In this document: piece after piece, positions 34,084 through 44,909 of the stretch | Layout of the letters: every line of letters starts with the position of its first letter | Numbering within the stretch: the first letter of the stretch is position 1 | Assembly: GCF_051124815.1 (NCBI RefSeq) | Contig: NZ_CP118492.1 | Location: 62,001-126,000 of the forward strand | Direction: 5' to 3' | Source: Azospirillum sp051124815 | GTDB lineage: Bacteria > Pseudomonadota > Alphaproteobacteria > Azospirillales > Azospirillaceae | Length of the DNA stretch: 64,000 nt | Notes under the pieces: model-generated | The model's database searches: none | Told to the model about the DNA's origin: nothing | The model's input: the letters and a program-made list of their open reading frames with translations, nothing else | Translations under genes and position numbers: made by a program

Positions 34084-34108
34084 ACTCCGGGGCAGGGCGC
34101 CCCGGAGT
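34084..34108 (-). terminator. Hairpin after exuT
   Basis: A 10-bp stem (34084-34093 with 34099-34108; ACTCCGGGGC / GCCCCGGAGT) lies between exuT and uxuB on the minus strand. It lacks a U-tract and may attenuate read-through or protect the exuT message. Confidence 0.4.
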
Positions 34109-34132
34109 ATTGGGACAGAGTGGACGGAGAGA

Positions 34133-35506
34133 TCAGACCTCGATCCCGGCCGGGGTCTTGCCCGATCCGGTCTTCGGCAGGATCAGATGCATGATCGCCA
34201 GACCGACGAGGTAGAGGACCGACGCGATGCCGAACAGCACCTGATAATTGCCGTTGGTGGCATCCAGCAGGCGGCCGACGCCCATCGACACGAACATGCC
34301 GACGAAGTAGGCGCAGAAGCCGCCGATGCCGACCACCGACCCCACCGCGTTACGCGGCATGGTGTCGGACACGATGGTGTAGACGTTGGCCGAATAGCCC
34401 TGGTGGGCGGAGGCGGCGATGCCGATCAGCAGCACGGCGACCCACATGCTGGAAACGGTGGAGGCGAAGAACACCGGCAGCACGCACAGGCCGCAGACCA
34501 GGAAGGTCAGCTTGCGGGCGCGCAGGGGCTTCACGCCGCGCTTGATCAGGTGGGAAGAGAACCAGCCGCCGCCGACGCTGCCGAAATCGGCCATGGTGTA
34601 GATGATGATCAGCGGCAGCATCGCCCCGAACAGGTTGACGCCATACTGCTTGTTCAGGAAGCCGGGAACCCAGTTCAGGTAGAACCACCACACCGGAGCC
34701 GAGAAGCAGGTGCCGACGATGTTCGCCCAGGTGCCGCGGTAGCTCAGCAGCTTGATCCAGGGAATGTTCTCCTGCGGCAGCACCGGGTCGCTGCGGATAT
34801 AGGCCAGCTCCTCGGGCGTCAGCTTCGGATGCTCTTCCGGCTTGCGGTAGATCAGCAGCCAGGCGATGACCCAGAAGAAGCCGATGCCGCCGGTGACCAG
34901 GAAGGCGGCCTGCCAGCCGTAGGCGACCAGCAGAATCGGCACCAGGATCGGTGCGACGACCGCGCCGACGTTGGAACCGGCGTTGAAGATACCGGTGGCG
35001 AGCGCCCGTTCCTTGGCCGGGAACCACTCCGACACGGCCTTGATCGAGGCCGGGAAATTGCCGCCTTCGGTCAGGCCGAGGCCGGCGCGCGCCACCTTGA
35101 AGCCGAGGACGCTGCCCATCAGGGCATGGACGCAGGCGAAGAAGCTCCAGCCGGCGACCGCAGCCGGCAGGCCGATGCGGATGCCGATCTTGTCCATCAG
35201 CCGGCCGCAGCCGATGTAGCCGAAGGCGTAGGCCAGCGAGAAGGCGGCGACGATGTCGCCGAAGTCCGATTCGGTCCAGCCCATGTCGCCCATCAGCGTG
35301 GACTTCAACAGGCCCAGAACCTGACGGTCCATATAGTTGATGGTGGTCGAGAAGAAGAGCAGGCCGCAGATGGTCCAGCGGTAGCGGCCGATGGCCTTGC
35401 TTACCGTGACCGCCGCTTTGCCCGCCGCATTGCCGATGCCGCCGGCCTTGCGGGCCGGTTCCGCCGACTGGCCGGGTGGGGCGTCGGCAATTGTCTGTTC
35501 GCTCAT
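34133..35506 (-). CDS. exuT: Hexuronate transporter (MFS, ACS family)
   Basis: 457 residues from the ATG at 35506, with GGAG nine bases upstream; an ATG at 35515 overlaps that GGAG. Twelve hydrophobic segments are apparent. TTINYMDRQVLGLLKSTLMG and LTEGGNFPASIKAVSEWFP are typical of the anion:cation symporter family members ExuT and GudP. It imports glucuronate or galacturonate with protons and heads the operon. An operator-like inverted repeat lies about 250 bp upstream. Confidence 0.9.
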   Translation of the reverse strand: MSEQTIADAPPGQSAEPARKAGGIGNAAGKAAVTVSKAIGRYRWTICGLLFFSTTINYMDRQVLGLLKSTLMGDMGWTESDFGDIVAAFSLAYAFGYIGCGRLMDKIGIRIGLPAAVAGWSFFACVHALMGSVLGFKVARAGLGLTEGGNFPASIKAVSEWFPAKERALATGIFNAGSNVGAVVAPILVPILLVAYGWQAAFLVTGGIGFFWVIAWLLIYRKPEEHPKLTPEELAYIRSDPVLPQENIPWIKLLSYRGTWANIVGTCFSAPVWWFYLNWVPGFLNKQYGVNLFGAMLPLIIIYTMADFGSVGGGWFSSHLIKRGVKPLRARKLTFLVCGLCVLPVFFASTVSSMWVAVLLIGIAASAHQGYSANVYTIVSDTMPRNAVGSVVGIGGFCAYFVGMFVSMGVGRLLDATNGNYQVLFGIASVLYLVGLAIMHLILPKTGSGKTPAGIEV

Positions 35507-35752
35507 GATTGGCATCTCCAGCCAGGACGCACGCCGCCGCCGGTCGCCGCGCAGACTCTGCGCGCCGGTTCCGGTCCATCAATACTCTTGGCCCGATGTT
35601 TTCGGGCGCACGGATGGTCGGGCGCGGGAACCGGTTGTCCGGGTTACCCGCGGCACCACCGGGCGGCGGTCGCACGTTTCAGCACTGTTTCCTGGAGCAG
35701 TCCGGCCATCGTCGGGAGCGGTGCCGCTTACGCACCGTTCGTGGCGTTGCAT

Positions 35753-35781
35753 ACTACCATTCCAGTTACTGGTATGGTAGT
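35753..35781. promoter_or_regulatory. Inverted repeat upstream of exuT, candidate hexuronate operator
   Basis: Two 14-nt arms (ACTACCATTCCAGT and ACTGGTATGGTAGT) face each other across one base with a single mismatch. The halves contain CTGGTAT, similar to GntR-family UxuR/ExuR sites. It lies about 250 bp upstream of exuT. The remainder of 35516-36036 shows no gene. Confidence 0.5.
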
Positions 35782-36036
35782 TGCGCCTCCGGCCGACGGT
35801 CAACCGCGGCATCTGCGGCATTTCGTCAGGTCAGGTCCCGCACGCCATCAGCGGCGATGTCCGATCAACCGTTCCGCCAAAGGATCGGGCGTCGCATCCT
35901 CCCGGTAGATCCGGCGGTGAACCGACAGACCGCACGGTTTTCCATCGCGGTCCAGTGGTGCAGGGTTCCTGTCCGGTGCGGCAGACTCTGCGCCACCGGC
36001 CATGAAAAACATGGGTGATTGGGTTCGGGTTTCGGG

Positions 36037-36432
36037 TCAGCCGCCGTAATCGGCGTCGCTGACCTTTTCGAGCCAGGTGACGGCCGAGCCGTTGAGGCTC
36101 TCTTGGATGGCGATGTGGGTCATGGCGACATCCGGCGCGGCGCCGTGCCAGTGCTTCTCGTCGGCCGGAAACCAGACGACGTCGCCGGGGCGGACGATCT
36201 CCACCGGGCCGCCCTCGCGCTGGACACGGCCAACGCCCTGGGTGATCAGCAGGGTCTGACCAAGGGGATGCGTGTGCCAGGCGGTCCGGGCTCCCGGCTC
36301 GAACGTGACGGTCGCACCGGTGACACGCCCCGGATCCTCCGCCGCGAAGAGCGGGTCAATGCGGACACGGCCGGTAAAATAATCTTCAGGACCCGGTTTG
36401 GACGGCTGAGTGCCGACGCGCGTGATCTTCAT
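36037..36432 (-). CDS. Small cupin-domain protein
   Basis: 131 residues from the ATG at 36432, preceded by GGAAAGGAATTTCAC. Cupin motif 1 is AWHTHPLGQTLLITQGVGR, and motif 2 is VWFPADEKHWHGAAP, giving the usual His/Glu-type metal site. The family includes (R)-mandelonitrile lyase-like and carboxymuconolactone-associated cupins. It is divergent from paoABC, a recurring neighbour pattern. The substrate is unknown. Confidence 0.85.
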   Translation of the reverse strand: MKITRVGTQPSKPGPEDYFTGRVRIDPLFAAEDPGRVTGATVTFEPGARTAWHTHPLGQTLLITQGVGRVQREGGPVEIVRPGDVVWFPADEKHWHGAAPDVAMTHIAIQESLNGSAVTWLEKVSDADYGG

Positions 36433-36620
36433 GTGAAATTCCTTTCCATTCGTGCGTTCCAATGCCCATGCCATGACTGGAAGACCATCCCGCCGGGGTT
36501 GATCCGGCGCCGGGACGAACATCGGGGTGGCGATCAGCGCTGCGACGATTCCCAGGGCAGGCCAGACAAATGACAATGCCATGGGAACAGTTGCCCTCGC
36601 CGTCCGGTTTCATGAAGCAA

Positions 36621-36639
36621 TTCGATAGGCGTTATCGAA
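36621..36639. promoter_or_regulatory. LysR-type operator, 7-5-7 inverted repeat, before paoABC
   Basis: TTCGATA-N5-TATCGAA is a perfect inverted repeat in the 366-bp gap between the divergent cupin gene and paoA. It fits the T-N11-A LysR box and has the same arm and spacer lengths as 12636-12654. No regulator gene is adjacent. Confidence 0.55.
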
Positions 36640-36798
36640 AACGCCGGACCAACAGCCTGGTGGACCGGAATCAGTCTTCCGTCCGTTGTTCATGCCGAGC
36701 CACCGGTTTCCGCAGTGAACATCCGGAAGGCCCGTCCTGCGGACATCATCGCGCGTTGCACCTGTCTTTGCGACCGGTCAAGAGGAAGGAAACAGGAC

Positions 36799-37482
36799 AT
36801 GGAGGGTTTCGGAAACCTCGAGATGTCGCGGCGCGGCCTGCTGCTCGGGAGCGCCGCCACCGTGGCGATGACCGGCGTGCCGTTCGCGACGCCGGCCCAA
36901 GCCACCATCGCCCAAACCACCGCCAGCGAAAGGCCAGCCATGCCAGACGGCACTCCCGTCCTGTCCCCCGTCATGTCAAAAGTCTCCCTCACAGTGAACG
37001 GCACGTCACATACGCTGCAGCTCGACACGCGGACCACGCTGCTCGACGCGCTGCGCGAGCATCTGCATCTGACCGGGACCAAGAAGGGATGCGACCACGG
37101 CCAATGCGGCGCCTGCACGGTGATCGTCGATGGCCGGCGGTTGAATTCCTGCCTGTCGCTGGCCGTGATGCATGAGGGCGACAGCGTCACCACCATCGAA
37201 GGCCTGGGCCGACCCGACGACCTGCACCCGATGCAGGCGGCCTTCGTCAAGCATGATGGCTATCAATGCGGCTATTGCACGCCGGGGCAGATCTGTTCCG
37301 CCGTCGCGACGCTGGAGGAGATCAAGGCCGGCATCCCCAGCCATGTCAGCGCCGACCTGACCACCGCGCCGCAGCTCACCAACGCCGAACTGCGCGAGCG
37401 GATGAGCGGCAACATCTGCCGCTGCGGCGCCTATTCCAACATCGTCGATGCGATCACCGAGGTCGCCGGGAGGGATGCATGA
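36799..37482 (+). CDS. paoA: Aldehyde oxidoreductase iron-sulfur subunit PaoA
   Basis: 227 residues from the ATG at 36799. A Tat signal is present (SRRGLLLGSAATVAM). A plant-type 2Fe-2S centre uses C98, C103, C106 and C118 (CDHGQCGAC). The second cluster uses C157, C160, C207 and C209 (CGYC, CRC). This is the small subunit of the periplasmic aldehyde oxidoreductase, exported folded. The ATGA overlap with paoB shows an operon. Confidence 0.93.
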   Translation: MEGFGNLEMSRRGLLLGSAATVAMTGVPFATPAQATIAQTTASERPAMPDGTPVLSPVMSKVSLTVNGTSHTLQLDTRTTLLDALREHLHLTGTKKGCDHGQCGACTVIVDGRRLNSCLSLAVMHEGDSVTTIEGLGRPDDLHPMQAAFVKHDGYQCGYCTPGQICSAVATLEEIKAGIPSHVSADLTTAPQLTNAELRERMSGNICRCGAYSNIVDAITEVAGRDA

Positions 37483-38441
37483 GGCCCTTCACCTACGAGC
37501 GCGCGTCATCGCCTGCCGCCGCCGCCGAAGCCGTGCAGCGCAATTCGAACGCCCGCTTCATCGCCGGCGGCACCAACCTGCTCGACCTGATGAAGCTGGA
37601 GATCGAGACGCCGGTCCATCTGGTCGACGTCAACGGCCTGAAGCTCGACAGCGTGGAACCGACGCCGGAGGGCGGCCTGCGCATCGGGGCGCTGGTGCGC
37701 AACACCGACCTCGCCGCCGATGCCCGCGTGCGCCGCGACTATGGCGTGCTGTCCCGCGCCCTGCTTGCCGGCGCGTCGGGACAGCTGCGCAACAAGGCGA
37801 CGACCGCGGGCAACCTGCTCCAGCGCACGCGCTGCCCCTATTTCTACGACACCAACCAACCCTGCAACAAACGCCGGCCCGGCAGCGGCTGCGCCGCCAT
37901 CGGCGGGTTCAGCCGCCAACTCGCCGTCATCGGCGGCAACAATGACGGCAGCGGCGCCTGCATCGCCACCCATCCCAGCGACATGGCGGTGGCGATGCGC
38001 GTGCTCGACGCCACGGTGGAGACGGTGAAGCCTGACGGCGCGACGCGGACCATTGCGGTCGCCGATTTCCACCGGCTGCCCGGCGACACGCCGCACATCG
38101 AAACGGCGCTGGAACACGGCGAGCTGATCACGGCGGTCACACTGCCCAAGCCGGCCGGCGGCGCGCAAATCTATCGCAAGGTGCGCGACCGCGCCTCCTA
38201 CGCCTTCGCGCTGATTTCGGTGGCGGCGATCGTGCAGCCCGACGGCAACGGACGCGTGGCGCTCGGCGGCGTCGCGCCCAAGCCGTGGCGTGTCGAGGAC
38301 GCCGAGGCGGAGATGCCGCGGGGCGCCAAGGCGGTGGCCGCCCGGCTGCTGGCCGAGGCCAAGCCGACCCATGACAATGCGTTCAAGCTGCCCCTGGCCG
38401 AGCGCACGCTCGGCGCGGTTCTGGCCGAAGCGAAAGGCTGA
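37479..38441 (+). CDS. paoB: Aldehyde oxidoreductase FAD subunit PaoB
   Basis: 320 residues. The FAD-binding segments are RFIAGGTNLLDLMKLEIE and GASGQLRNKATTAGNLLQRT. An inserted cysteine motif (CPYFYDTNQPCNKRRPGSGC) is the extra 4Fe-4S site that distinguishes PaoB from ordinary xanthine-oxidase FAD subunits. It passes electrons between the iron-sulfur and molybdenum subunits. Confidence 0.93.
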   Translation: MRPFTYERASSPAAAAEAVQRNSNARFIAGGTNLLDLMKLEIETPVHLVDVNGLKLDSVEPTPEGGLRIGALVRNTDLAADARVRRDYGVLSRALLAGASGQLRNKATTAGNLLQRTRCPYFYDTNQPCNKRRPGSGCAAIGGFSRQLAVIGGNNDGSGACIATHPSDMAVAMRVLDATVETVKPDGATRTIAVADFHRLPGDTPHIETALEHGELITAVTLPKPAGGAQIYRKVRDRASYAFALISVAAIVQPDGNGRVALGGVAPKPWRVEDAEAEMPRGAKAVAARLLAEAKPTHDNAFKLPLAERTLGAVLAEAKG

Positions 38442-38444
38442 GAC

Positions 38445-40643
38445 ATGAAGTTCGACACCCCCGCGACGACCAACCCGATCGACCGCCTCGCGGTGGTCGG
38501 CAAGCCGACGCCGCGCATCGACGGCCCGCTGAAGACCACGGGCACCGCCCCCTATGCCTATGAACGGCACGATGCCGTTCCGGACGCGGCCTATGGCTAT
38601 ATCGTGGGCTCGGCCATCGCCAAGGGGCGCATATCCGCGATGGACCTCGCCGACGCCAAGGCCGCACCCGGTGTCCTCGCCGTCGTCACCGCCGAGACCG
38701 CGGGCACGCTCGGCAAGGGCAGGATGAACACGGCGACGCTGCTGGGCGGCCCCGAGATCGAGCATTACCATCAGGCCATCGCCCTGGTCGTGGCGGAAAG
38801 CTTCGAACAGGCGCGGGCCGCCGCCGCACTCGTCCGCGTCACCTACGACCGCACCGACGGTGCCTTCGATCTGGCAAAGGCGAAGGATGGCGCCACCAAG
38901 CCGGAAGGCGGCAAGTCCGACAGCGATGTCGGTGATTTCGCCGGCGCCTTCGCGGCCGCCCCGGTGACGCTCGACGCGACCTACACCACCCCCGACCAGA
39001 CCCACGCGATGATGGAGCCGCACGCCACCGTCGCCGCCTGGGACGGCGACCGGCTCACCGTCTGGCTGTCCAACCAGATGATCGCCTGGACCACCGGTGA
39101 CCTCGCCCGCACGCTGAAGATGCCGAAGGAGAAGGTGCGCCTGATCTCCCCCTTCGTCGGCGGCGGCTTCGGCGGCAAGCTGTTCCTGCGCGCCGACACC
39201 GTGCTGGCGGCGCTGGGCGCCCGCGCCGCCGGGCGGCCGGTCAAGGTGACGCTGCAGCGGCCCCTCATCGCGAACAACACCACCCACCGGCCGGCGACGA
39301 TCCAGCGGATCCGCATCGGCGCCGAGCGCGACGGCACCATTACCGCCATCGCGCATGAAAGCTGGTCCGGCAACCTGTCGGGCGGCGACCCGGAGACGGC
39401 GGTCGACCAGACGAAGCTGCTCTATGCCGGGGCCAACCGCCTGACCGCGCTGCGGCTGGCACGGCTCGACCTGCCGGAAGGCAATGCCATGCGTGCGCCG
39501 GGCGAGGCGCCAGGGCTGATGGCGCTTGAAATCGCCATGGACGAGATGGCGGAGAAGCTCGGCCTCGATCCCGTCGAATTCCGCATCCGCAACGACACCC
39601 AGGTCGATCCCGCCCAGCCCGACCGCCCATTCTCCCAGCGCCAGCTGGTGGAATGCCTGCGCCAGGGCGCCGACCGCTTCGGCTGGGCCAAGCGCAATCC
39701 GCAGCCCGGAAAGAGCCGCGACGGACATTGGCTGACCGGCCTCGGCGTCGCCGCCGCCTTCCGCAACAATCTGCTGACCAAATCGGCGGCGCGGGTGCGG
39801 CTCGACAAGCAGGGCAGGGTGACGGTCGAAACCGACATGACCGACATCGGCACCGGCAGCTACACCATCATCGCCCAGACCGCGGCGGAGATGATGGGCG
39901 TGGAACTGGACAGGGTGACGGTGCGTCTCGGCGATTCATCCTTCCCGGCATCCGCCGGGTCGGGCGGTCAGTGGGGCGCCAACAACTCCACCGCCGGGGT
40001 GTATGCCGCCTGCGTCAAGCTGCGCGAGGCGGTGGCCGGCAAGCTCGGCTTCAACTCCGCCGACGCGGTGTTCGCGGATGGGGAGGTCCGGGCCGGCAAC
40101 CGCAGCATCCCGCTCGCCCAGGCGGCGGGCGACGACGGCCTCGCCGCCGAGGACGGCATCGAGTATGGCGACCTCGACAAGCGCTATCAGCAATCCACCT
40201 TCGGCGCCCATTTCGTCGAGGTCGGCGTCGATGCCGCGACGGCGGAAGTTCGCGTGCGACGCATGCTGGCGGTCTGTGCCGCCGGGCGCATCCTCAATCC
40301 GCTGTCGGCGCGCAGCCAGGTGATCGGCGCGATGACCATGGGCGTCGGCGCGGCGTTGATGGAGGAGCTGGCGGTGGACCGGCGCGCCGGCTTCTTCGTC
40401 AACCACGACCTTGCCGGCTACGAGGTGCCGGTCCATGCCGACATCCCGCACCAGGAGGTCATCTTCCTCGACGAGACCGACCCGATCTCCTCGCCGATGA
40501 AGGCCAAGGGCGTCGGCGAACTCGGCCTTTGCGGCGTGGGGGCCGCCATCGCCAACGCCGTCTACAACGCGACCGGCGTGCGCGTGCGCGACTATCCGGT
40601 CACGCTGGACAAGCTGCTGGACCGGATGCCGGAGGTGGGGTGA
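38445..40643 (+). CDS. paoC: Aldehyde oxidoreductase molybdenum subunit PaoC
   Basis: 732 residues, the length of E. coli PaoC. GGGFGGKLFLRADTVLAA and GSGGQWGANNSTAG belong to the molybdopterin-binding domains. The catalytic glutamate in KGVGELGLCG falls at residue 692, the position known in PaoC. The enzyme oxidises aromatic and aliphatic aldehydes to acids in the periplasm using a molybdopterin cytosine dinucleotide cofactor. A PaoD/MocA maturation gene is not next to it here, so it must be encoded elsewhere. Confidence 0.94.
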   Translation: MKFDTPATTNPIDRLAVVGKPTPRIDGPLKTTGTAPYAYERHDAVPDAAYGYIVGSAIAKGRISAMDLADAKAAPGVLAVVTAETAGTLGKGRMNTATLLGGPEIEHYHQAIALVVAESFEQARAAAALVRVTYDRTDGAFDLAKAKDGATKPEGGKSDSDVGDFAGAFAAAPVTLDATYTTPDQTHAMMEPHATVAAWDGDRLTVWLSNQMIAWTTGDLARTLKMPKEKVRLISPFVGGGFGGKLFLRADTVLAALGARAAGRPVKVTLQRPLIANNTTHRPATIQRIRIGAERDGTITAIAHESWSGNLSGGDPETAVDQTKLLYAGANRLTALRLARLDLPEGNAMRAPGEAPGLMALEIAMDEMAEKLGLDPVEFRIRNDTQVDPAQPDRPFSQRQLVECLRQGADRFGWAKRNPQPGKSRDGHWLTGLGVAAAFRNNLLTKSAARVRLDKQGRVTVETDMTDIGTGSYTIIAQTAAEMMGVELDRVTVRLGDSSFPASAGSGGQWGANNSTAGVYAACVKLREAVAGKLGFNSADAVFADGEVRAGNRSIPLAQAAGDDGLAAEDGIEYGDLDKRYQQSTFGAHFVEVGVDAATAEVRVRRMLAVCAAGRILNPLSARSQVIGAMTMGVGAALMEELAVDRRAGFFVNHDLAGYEVPVHADIPHQEVIFLDETDPISSPMKAKGVGELGLCGVGAAIANAVYNATGVRVRDYPVTLDKLLDRMPEVG

Positions 40644-40709
40644 GCGCCGATCCACGGCCATGGCCCAGGTTCGGATTCCGCCGAGTTCCGGCGGGCGCTA
40701 TGGTGGCTC

Positions 40710-40736
40710 CTCCCCGGTGGCGTCCGCACCGGGGAG
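40710..40736 (+). terminator. Hairpin between paoC and the ABC exporter
   Basis: CTCCCCGGTG (40710-40719) pairs perfectly with CACCGGGGAG (40727-40736) around 7 nt. It lies 66 bp after paoC and 24 bp before the ABC ATPase start. It may end the pao transcript or act as a leader structure for the exporter. Confidence 0.45.
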
Positions 40737-40760
40737 ACAGCCCCCAAGCCGAGGGAACAC

Positions 40761-41683
<923 letters not shown>

Positions 41684-41687
<4 letters not shown>

Positions 41688-42445
41688 ACCTGCATGCGAT
41701 CAAGGCCATTTATAAATTCGAGTTGGCCCGCACCTGGCGCACGCTGTTCCAGAGCATCGCGGGCCCGGTGATCTCCACCTCGCTGTACTTCATCGTCTTC
41801 GGGGCGGCGATCGGCAGCCGTTTCGCCGCGGTGGAGGGCGTCAGCTACGGCGCATTCCTCGTCCCCGGCCTCGTCATGATGTCGGTGCTGACGGAGAGCG
41901 TATCGAACGCATCCTTCGGCATCTACATGCCACGGTATTCCGGCACGATCTACGAGCTGCTGTCGGCCCCCGTCTCCGCCTTCGAAACGGTGATCGGCTA
42001 TGTCGGAGCGGCGGCGACAAAGTCGGTCATCCTGGGAACGCTGATTCTGCTGACGGCGCGGCTGTTCGTGGATTTCTCCATCGCCCACCCCGTCTGGATG
42101 GTCGCCTTCCTCATGCTGACGTCGGTGACCTTCAGCCTGCTCGGCTTCATTCTGGGCATCTGGGCCGACGGCTGGGAAAAGCTGCAGATCGTCCCGATGC
42201 TGATCGTCACACCGCTCGCCTTCCTGGGCGGGAGTTTCTATTCGATCAGCATGCTGTCGCCGTTCTGGCAGAAAGTCACCCTGTTCAACCCGGTCGTCTA
42301 TCTGGTCAGCGGTTTCCGTTGGAGCTTCTACGGCGCCGCCGATGTGCCGGTCGCGCTGAGCCTTGCCATGGTCGCGTTGATGATGGCGGTCTGCCTCGCC
42401 GTCGTCTGGTGGATTTTCCGCACGGGCTACAAGCTGAAAAACTGA
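41684..42445 (+). CDS. ABC-2 type exporter permease
   Basis: 253 residues with six hydrophobic segments. The C-terminal region GFRWSFYGAADVPVALSLA and the GSFYSISMLSPFWQ loop are typical of ABC-2 permeases (DrrB/NodJ-like). It forms the membrane part of the exporter with the preceding ATPase. Confidence 0.9.
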
Positions 42446-42470
42446 TCCATCTCCTCTGAACCTGCGCCGC

Positions 42471-42495
42471 ACCCCATCCCAGCACCGGATGGGGT
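42471..42495 (+). terminator. Hairpin after the ABC exporter
   Basis: ACCCCATCC (42471-42479) pairs with GGATGGGGT (42487-42495) over 9 bp with a 7-nt loop, 25 bp past the permease stop. No U-tract follows. Confidence 0.5.
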
Positions 42496-42690
42496 CGGCT
42501 GTGGATCGGCATCCATTGGCCTGTTGGATCGGCCCGTCATCCTCGGTTTCACCACATGCCTTGTGGGCGGACCCCATCGGAGCCCCCGCGGCCACCGTTC
42601 TGCTTTTTGGCTGGCCGATGCAGCGTCAGCGGTGGAGATATCCATCGATAAGAAAATTGCCGCGGCAATGTTGCCGGGAATATGTGATTC

Positions 42691-42825
42691 ATGGATCTCC
42701 GACACAAACGGCCGGGGGCTGTCGTGGAGTGGAAGAGCGGCCGGTCGTATTCACAGGACCTTCAGGAGCTGACCCTGGCGGAGATTTGCGGTTGGCTGGA
42801 ACCGCATCATGTGGTGGTGGTCTGA
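42691..42825 (+). pseudogene. Possible IS630-type transposase N-terminal scrap
   Basis: A 44-codon frame contains VEWKSGRSYSQDLQELTLAE, which recalls the N-terminal HTH start of IS630-family transposases. No further part is visible. The surrounding 42500-43030 is otherwise without a recognisable gene, and 42870-43030 is clearly AT-richer than the rest of the window, suggesting foreign sequence. Confidence 0.3.
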
Positions 42826-43033
42826 AAGCGGCCGTCACCAAAGCCGTCTGGCGGATGAAAAGAAATGGATAACTTTTAATTACTCAACTATTGCTATTGA
42901 TTGCATAACCCCTGCAGCCGCTCTGATTTGTGCAATTGTTGTTTTCACAATACGCCAAACAATGCTCGCCAAAAGCACACCGACAGCGAAAAACATACAA
43001 TCTTAGGGCGTTTCTTTCGTTGCTGGTTGAATA

Positions 43034-43244
43034 ATTTGTTGTTGTCGAAGCGCACCAGACAGGTCTTGGACACCGAGGCCGGCACGGCATGGAAACCGTC
43101 GAACCGTCCGGCATAAGGAACCAAGCTCGGCCGCTCTGCCTCGAACATCTCCCAGACCGTCCGCTCCCGCATTTCAGGATGGCGATGCGCCTTGGCGTGG
43201 GCGACGCAGCGGTCCAGGAGCAAGCCGTTGAGTTCGTCGTAGCT
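43034..43244 (-). pseudogene. istA: IS21 istA, C-terminal fragment
   Basis: The minus strand encodes SYDELNGLLLDRCVAHAKAH, PSLVPYAGRFDGFHAVPAS and KTCLVRFDNN, all from the later part of IS21-family IstA. It continues the N-terminal part found at 45754-46510; the IS66 element at 43253-45745 splits the gene. The left side breaks off at about 43034, so the end of istA and all of istB are gone. Confidence 0.75.
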
Positions 43245-43265
43245 CTTCACCCGTAAGCGGTGTTT

Positions 43266-44845
43266 TCAGGCCACGGCAGTTTCGGCGTGCTGGGCATAGC
43301 TCCAGGGCAGCAGCTCATTGAGCCTGGTGATCGGATGCCCGCTGGCGAGTTTGGTCAGGACATCGGCGAACCAGGCCTGCGGATCGACACCGCTGAGCTT
43401 GCAGGTTTCCACCAGCGACGCGATGGTCGCCCAGTGCTCGCCGCCACCGTCGCTGCCGGCGAACAGAGCATTCTTGCGCGTGAGGGCGAGCGGGCGGATG
43501 CTACGCTCCACGCTGTTGCTGTCGATCTCCACCCGGCCGTCGTCGAGGAACAGCGTCAGCCCTTCCCAGCGGCTGAGCGCGTAGCGGATCGCCTCGGCCA
43601 ATGTCGATTTGCGCGACACGGTCGCCAGTTGCTTTTCCAGCCACGTCTTCAGTTCCGCAATCAGCGGCGTCGAGCGGGCCTGGCGCTCCCGGCGGCGCGC
43701 TTCGGAGTCATGGCCGCGGATCTCGGCCTCCACTGCGTACAACTGGGCGATGCGCCGCAAGGCTTCGCTGGCGATCGGCGCTGAGCCGCCGGTCTGGAGA
43801 TCATAGAAGCCCCGGCGGACGTGCGCCCAGCAGAAGGCGAGGCGCACGGCTCCGCCCTCGGCCAGCTTGCGATAGCCGGCATAGCCGTCGACCTGGAGCA
43901 CGCCGGTGAACCCCTGTAGATGCGCCACCGGCCGTTCCGCCTTGCGATCGGGAGCATAGACGTAGGCCACCGCCGGCGGCTCCGGTCCGTTCCAGGGGCG
44001 ATCGTCGCGCGCGTAGGCCCAGAGCTGGGCGGTCTTCGTGCTGCCCCGTCCGGGGTCGAGCACCGGCGCCGTCGTCTCGTCGGCGAACAGCTTGCCCGGC
44101 GCCCCCAGGCTGGCCAGCAATCGCTCATGGAGCGGCCGCAGATACCACGCCGCCCGTCCGACCCAGTCGGCCAGGGTGGAGCGGTCGAGATCGACACCCT
44201 GGCGCGCGTGATCTGAGCCCGACGGTAGAGCGGCGGGTGATCGGCAAATTTGGACACCAGCACGTGGGCAATCAGCGCCTCGGTGGGGAAGCCGGCGTCC
44301 ACGATGCGCGCCGGCGCCGCGGCCTGCACGACGCCCTCCTCGCAATGGCGGCAGGCGTATTTCGGCCGGCGGGTCACCAGCACCCGGAAGCGGGCCGGGA
44401 TGAGATCCAGACGCTGCGAAACATCCTCGCCGATGGGATGCAGCGTGCCGCCGCAACATGGGCAGGTCTTGTCGGCGACATCGATGAGGATCTCCTCACG
44501 CGGCAGATCGGCTGGCAGGTTGCCGCGGTTCACCCGACGCCGGGGCGGCGAAGGGGCCGGCTTGGTCCCCGCAGAGCCGGTGGGCTCGGCCTCCTTGGCG
44601 GCCAGCGTCTGCTCCAGGTCCTCCAAGGCCAAGGCCAGCTGGTCCGGATCAAGGCGCTCGGCCCGGCGGCCGAAGCGATGGCGCTGCAATTCCCGGATGA
44701 TTTGGCGCAGCCGGGCGATCTCCTCCTCGGCCGAGGAACGGGCCGCGATCAGCTCTGCGGCATGCCGGACCCGTTCGGCCAGCAGCAGGGCACGCAGTTC
44801 GTCAGGATCGCTGGGAAGGGTTTCAGGCGCGGTCGTCACGTCCAC
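43266..44845 (-). pseudogene. tnpC: IS66 transposase TnpC, frameshifted
   Basis: The N-terminal part (from 44845) has the coiled coil and zinc-finger-like CPCCGGTLHPIG. The C-terminal part (to 43266) has the DDE core (LFADETTAPVLDPGRG, LQVDGYAGYRKLA, RVEIDSNSVERSIRPLALTR). The two lie in different frames. They meet at 44209/44210, where one base appears lost from the usual ATC TAC GCG codons, so a frame change is needed. The element is otherwise complete. Confidence 0.88.
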
Positions 44846-44909
44846 CAGTATAGCGGCGGCTTGAGCAGTCCTCGCCTCCGAAGCGGCAAGCGAGTCGCTG
44901 TGTCGCAGC

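Noticed and set aside
36433..36582. In-frame N-terminal extension of the cupin with a hydrophobic start
   Set aside because: It joins through a start codon with a good ribosome-binding site at 36432, cupins of this type begin there, and the extension shows no conserved sequence.
42809..43006. 65-codon frame with a hydrophobic stretch (possible small membrane protein)
   Set aside because: It lies in AT-richer IS debris, has no good ribosome-binding site and matches nothing recognised.
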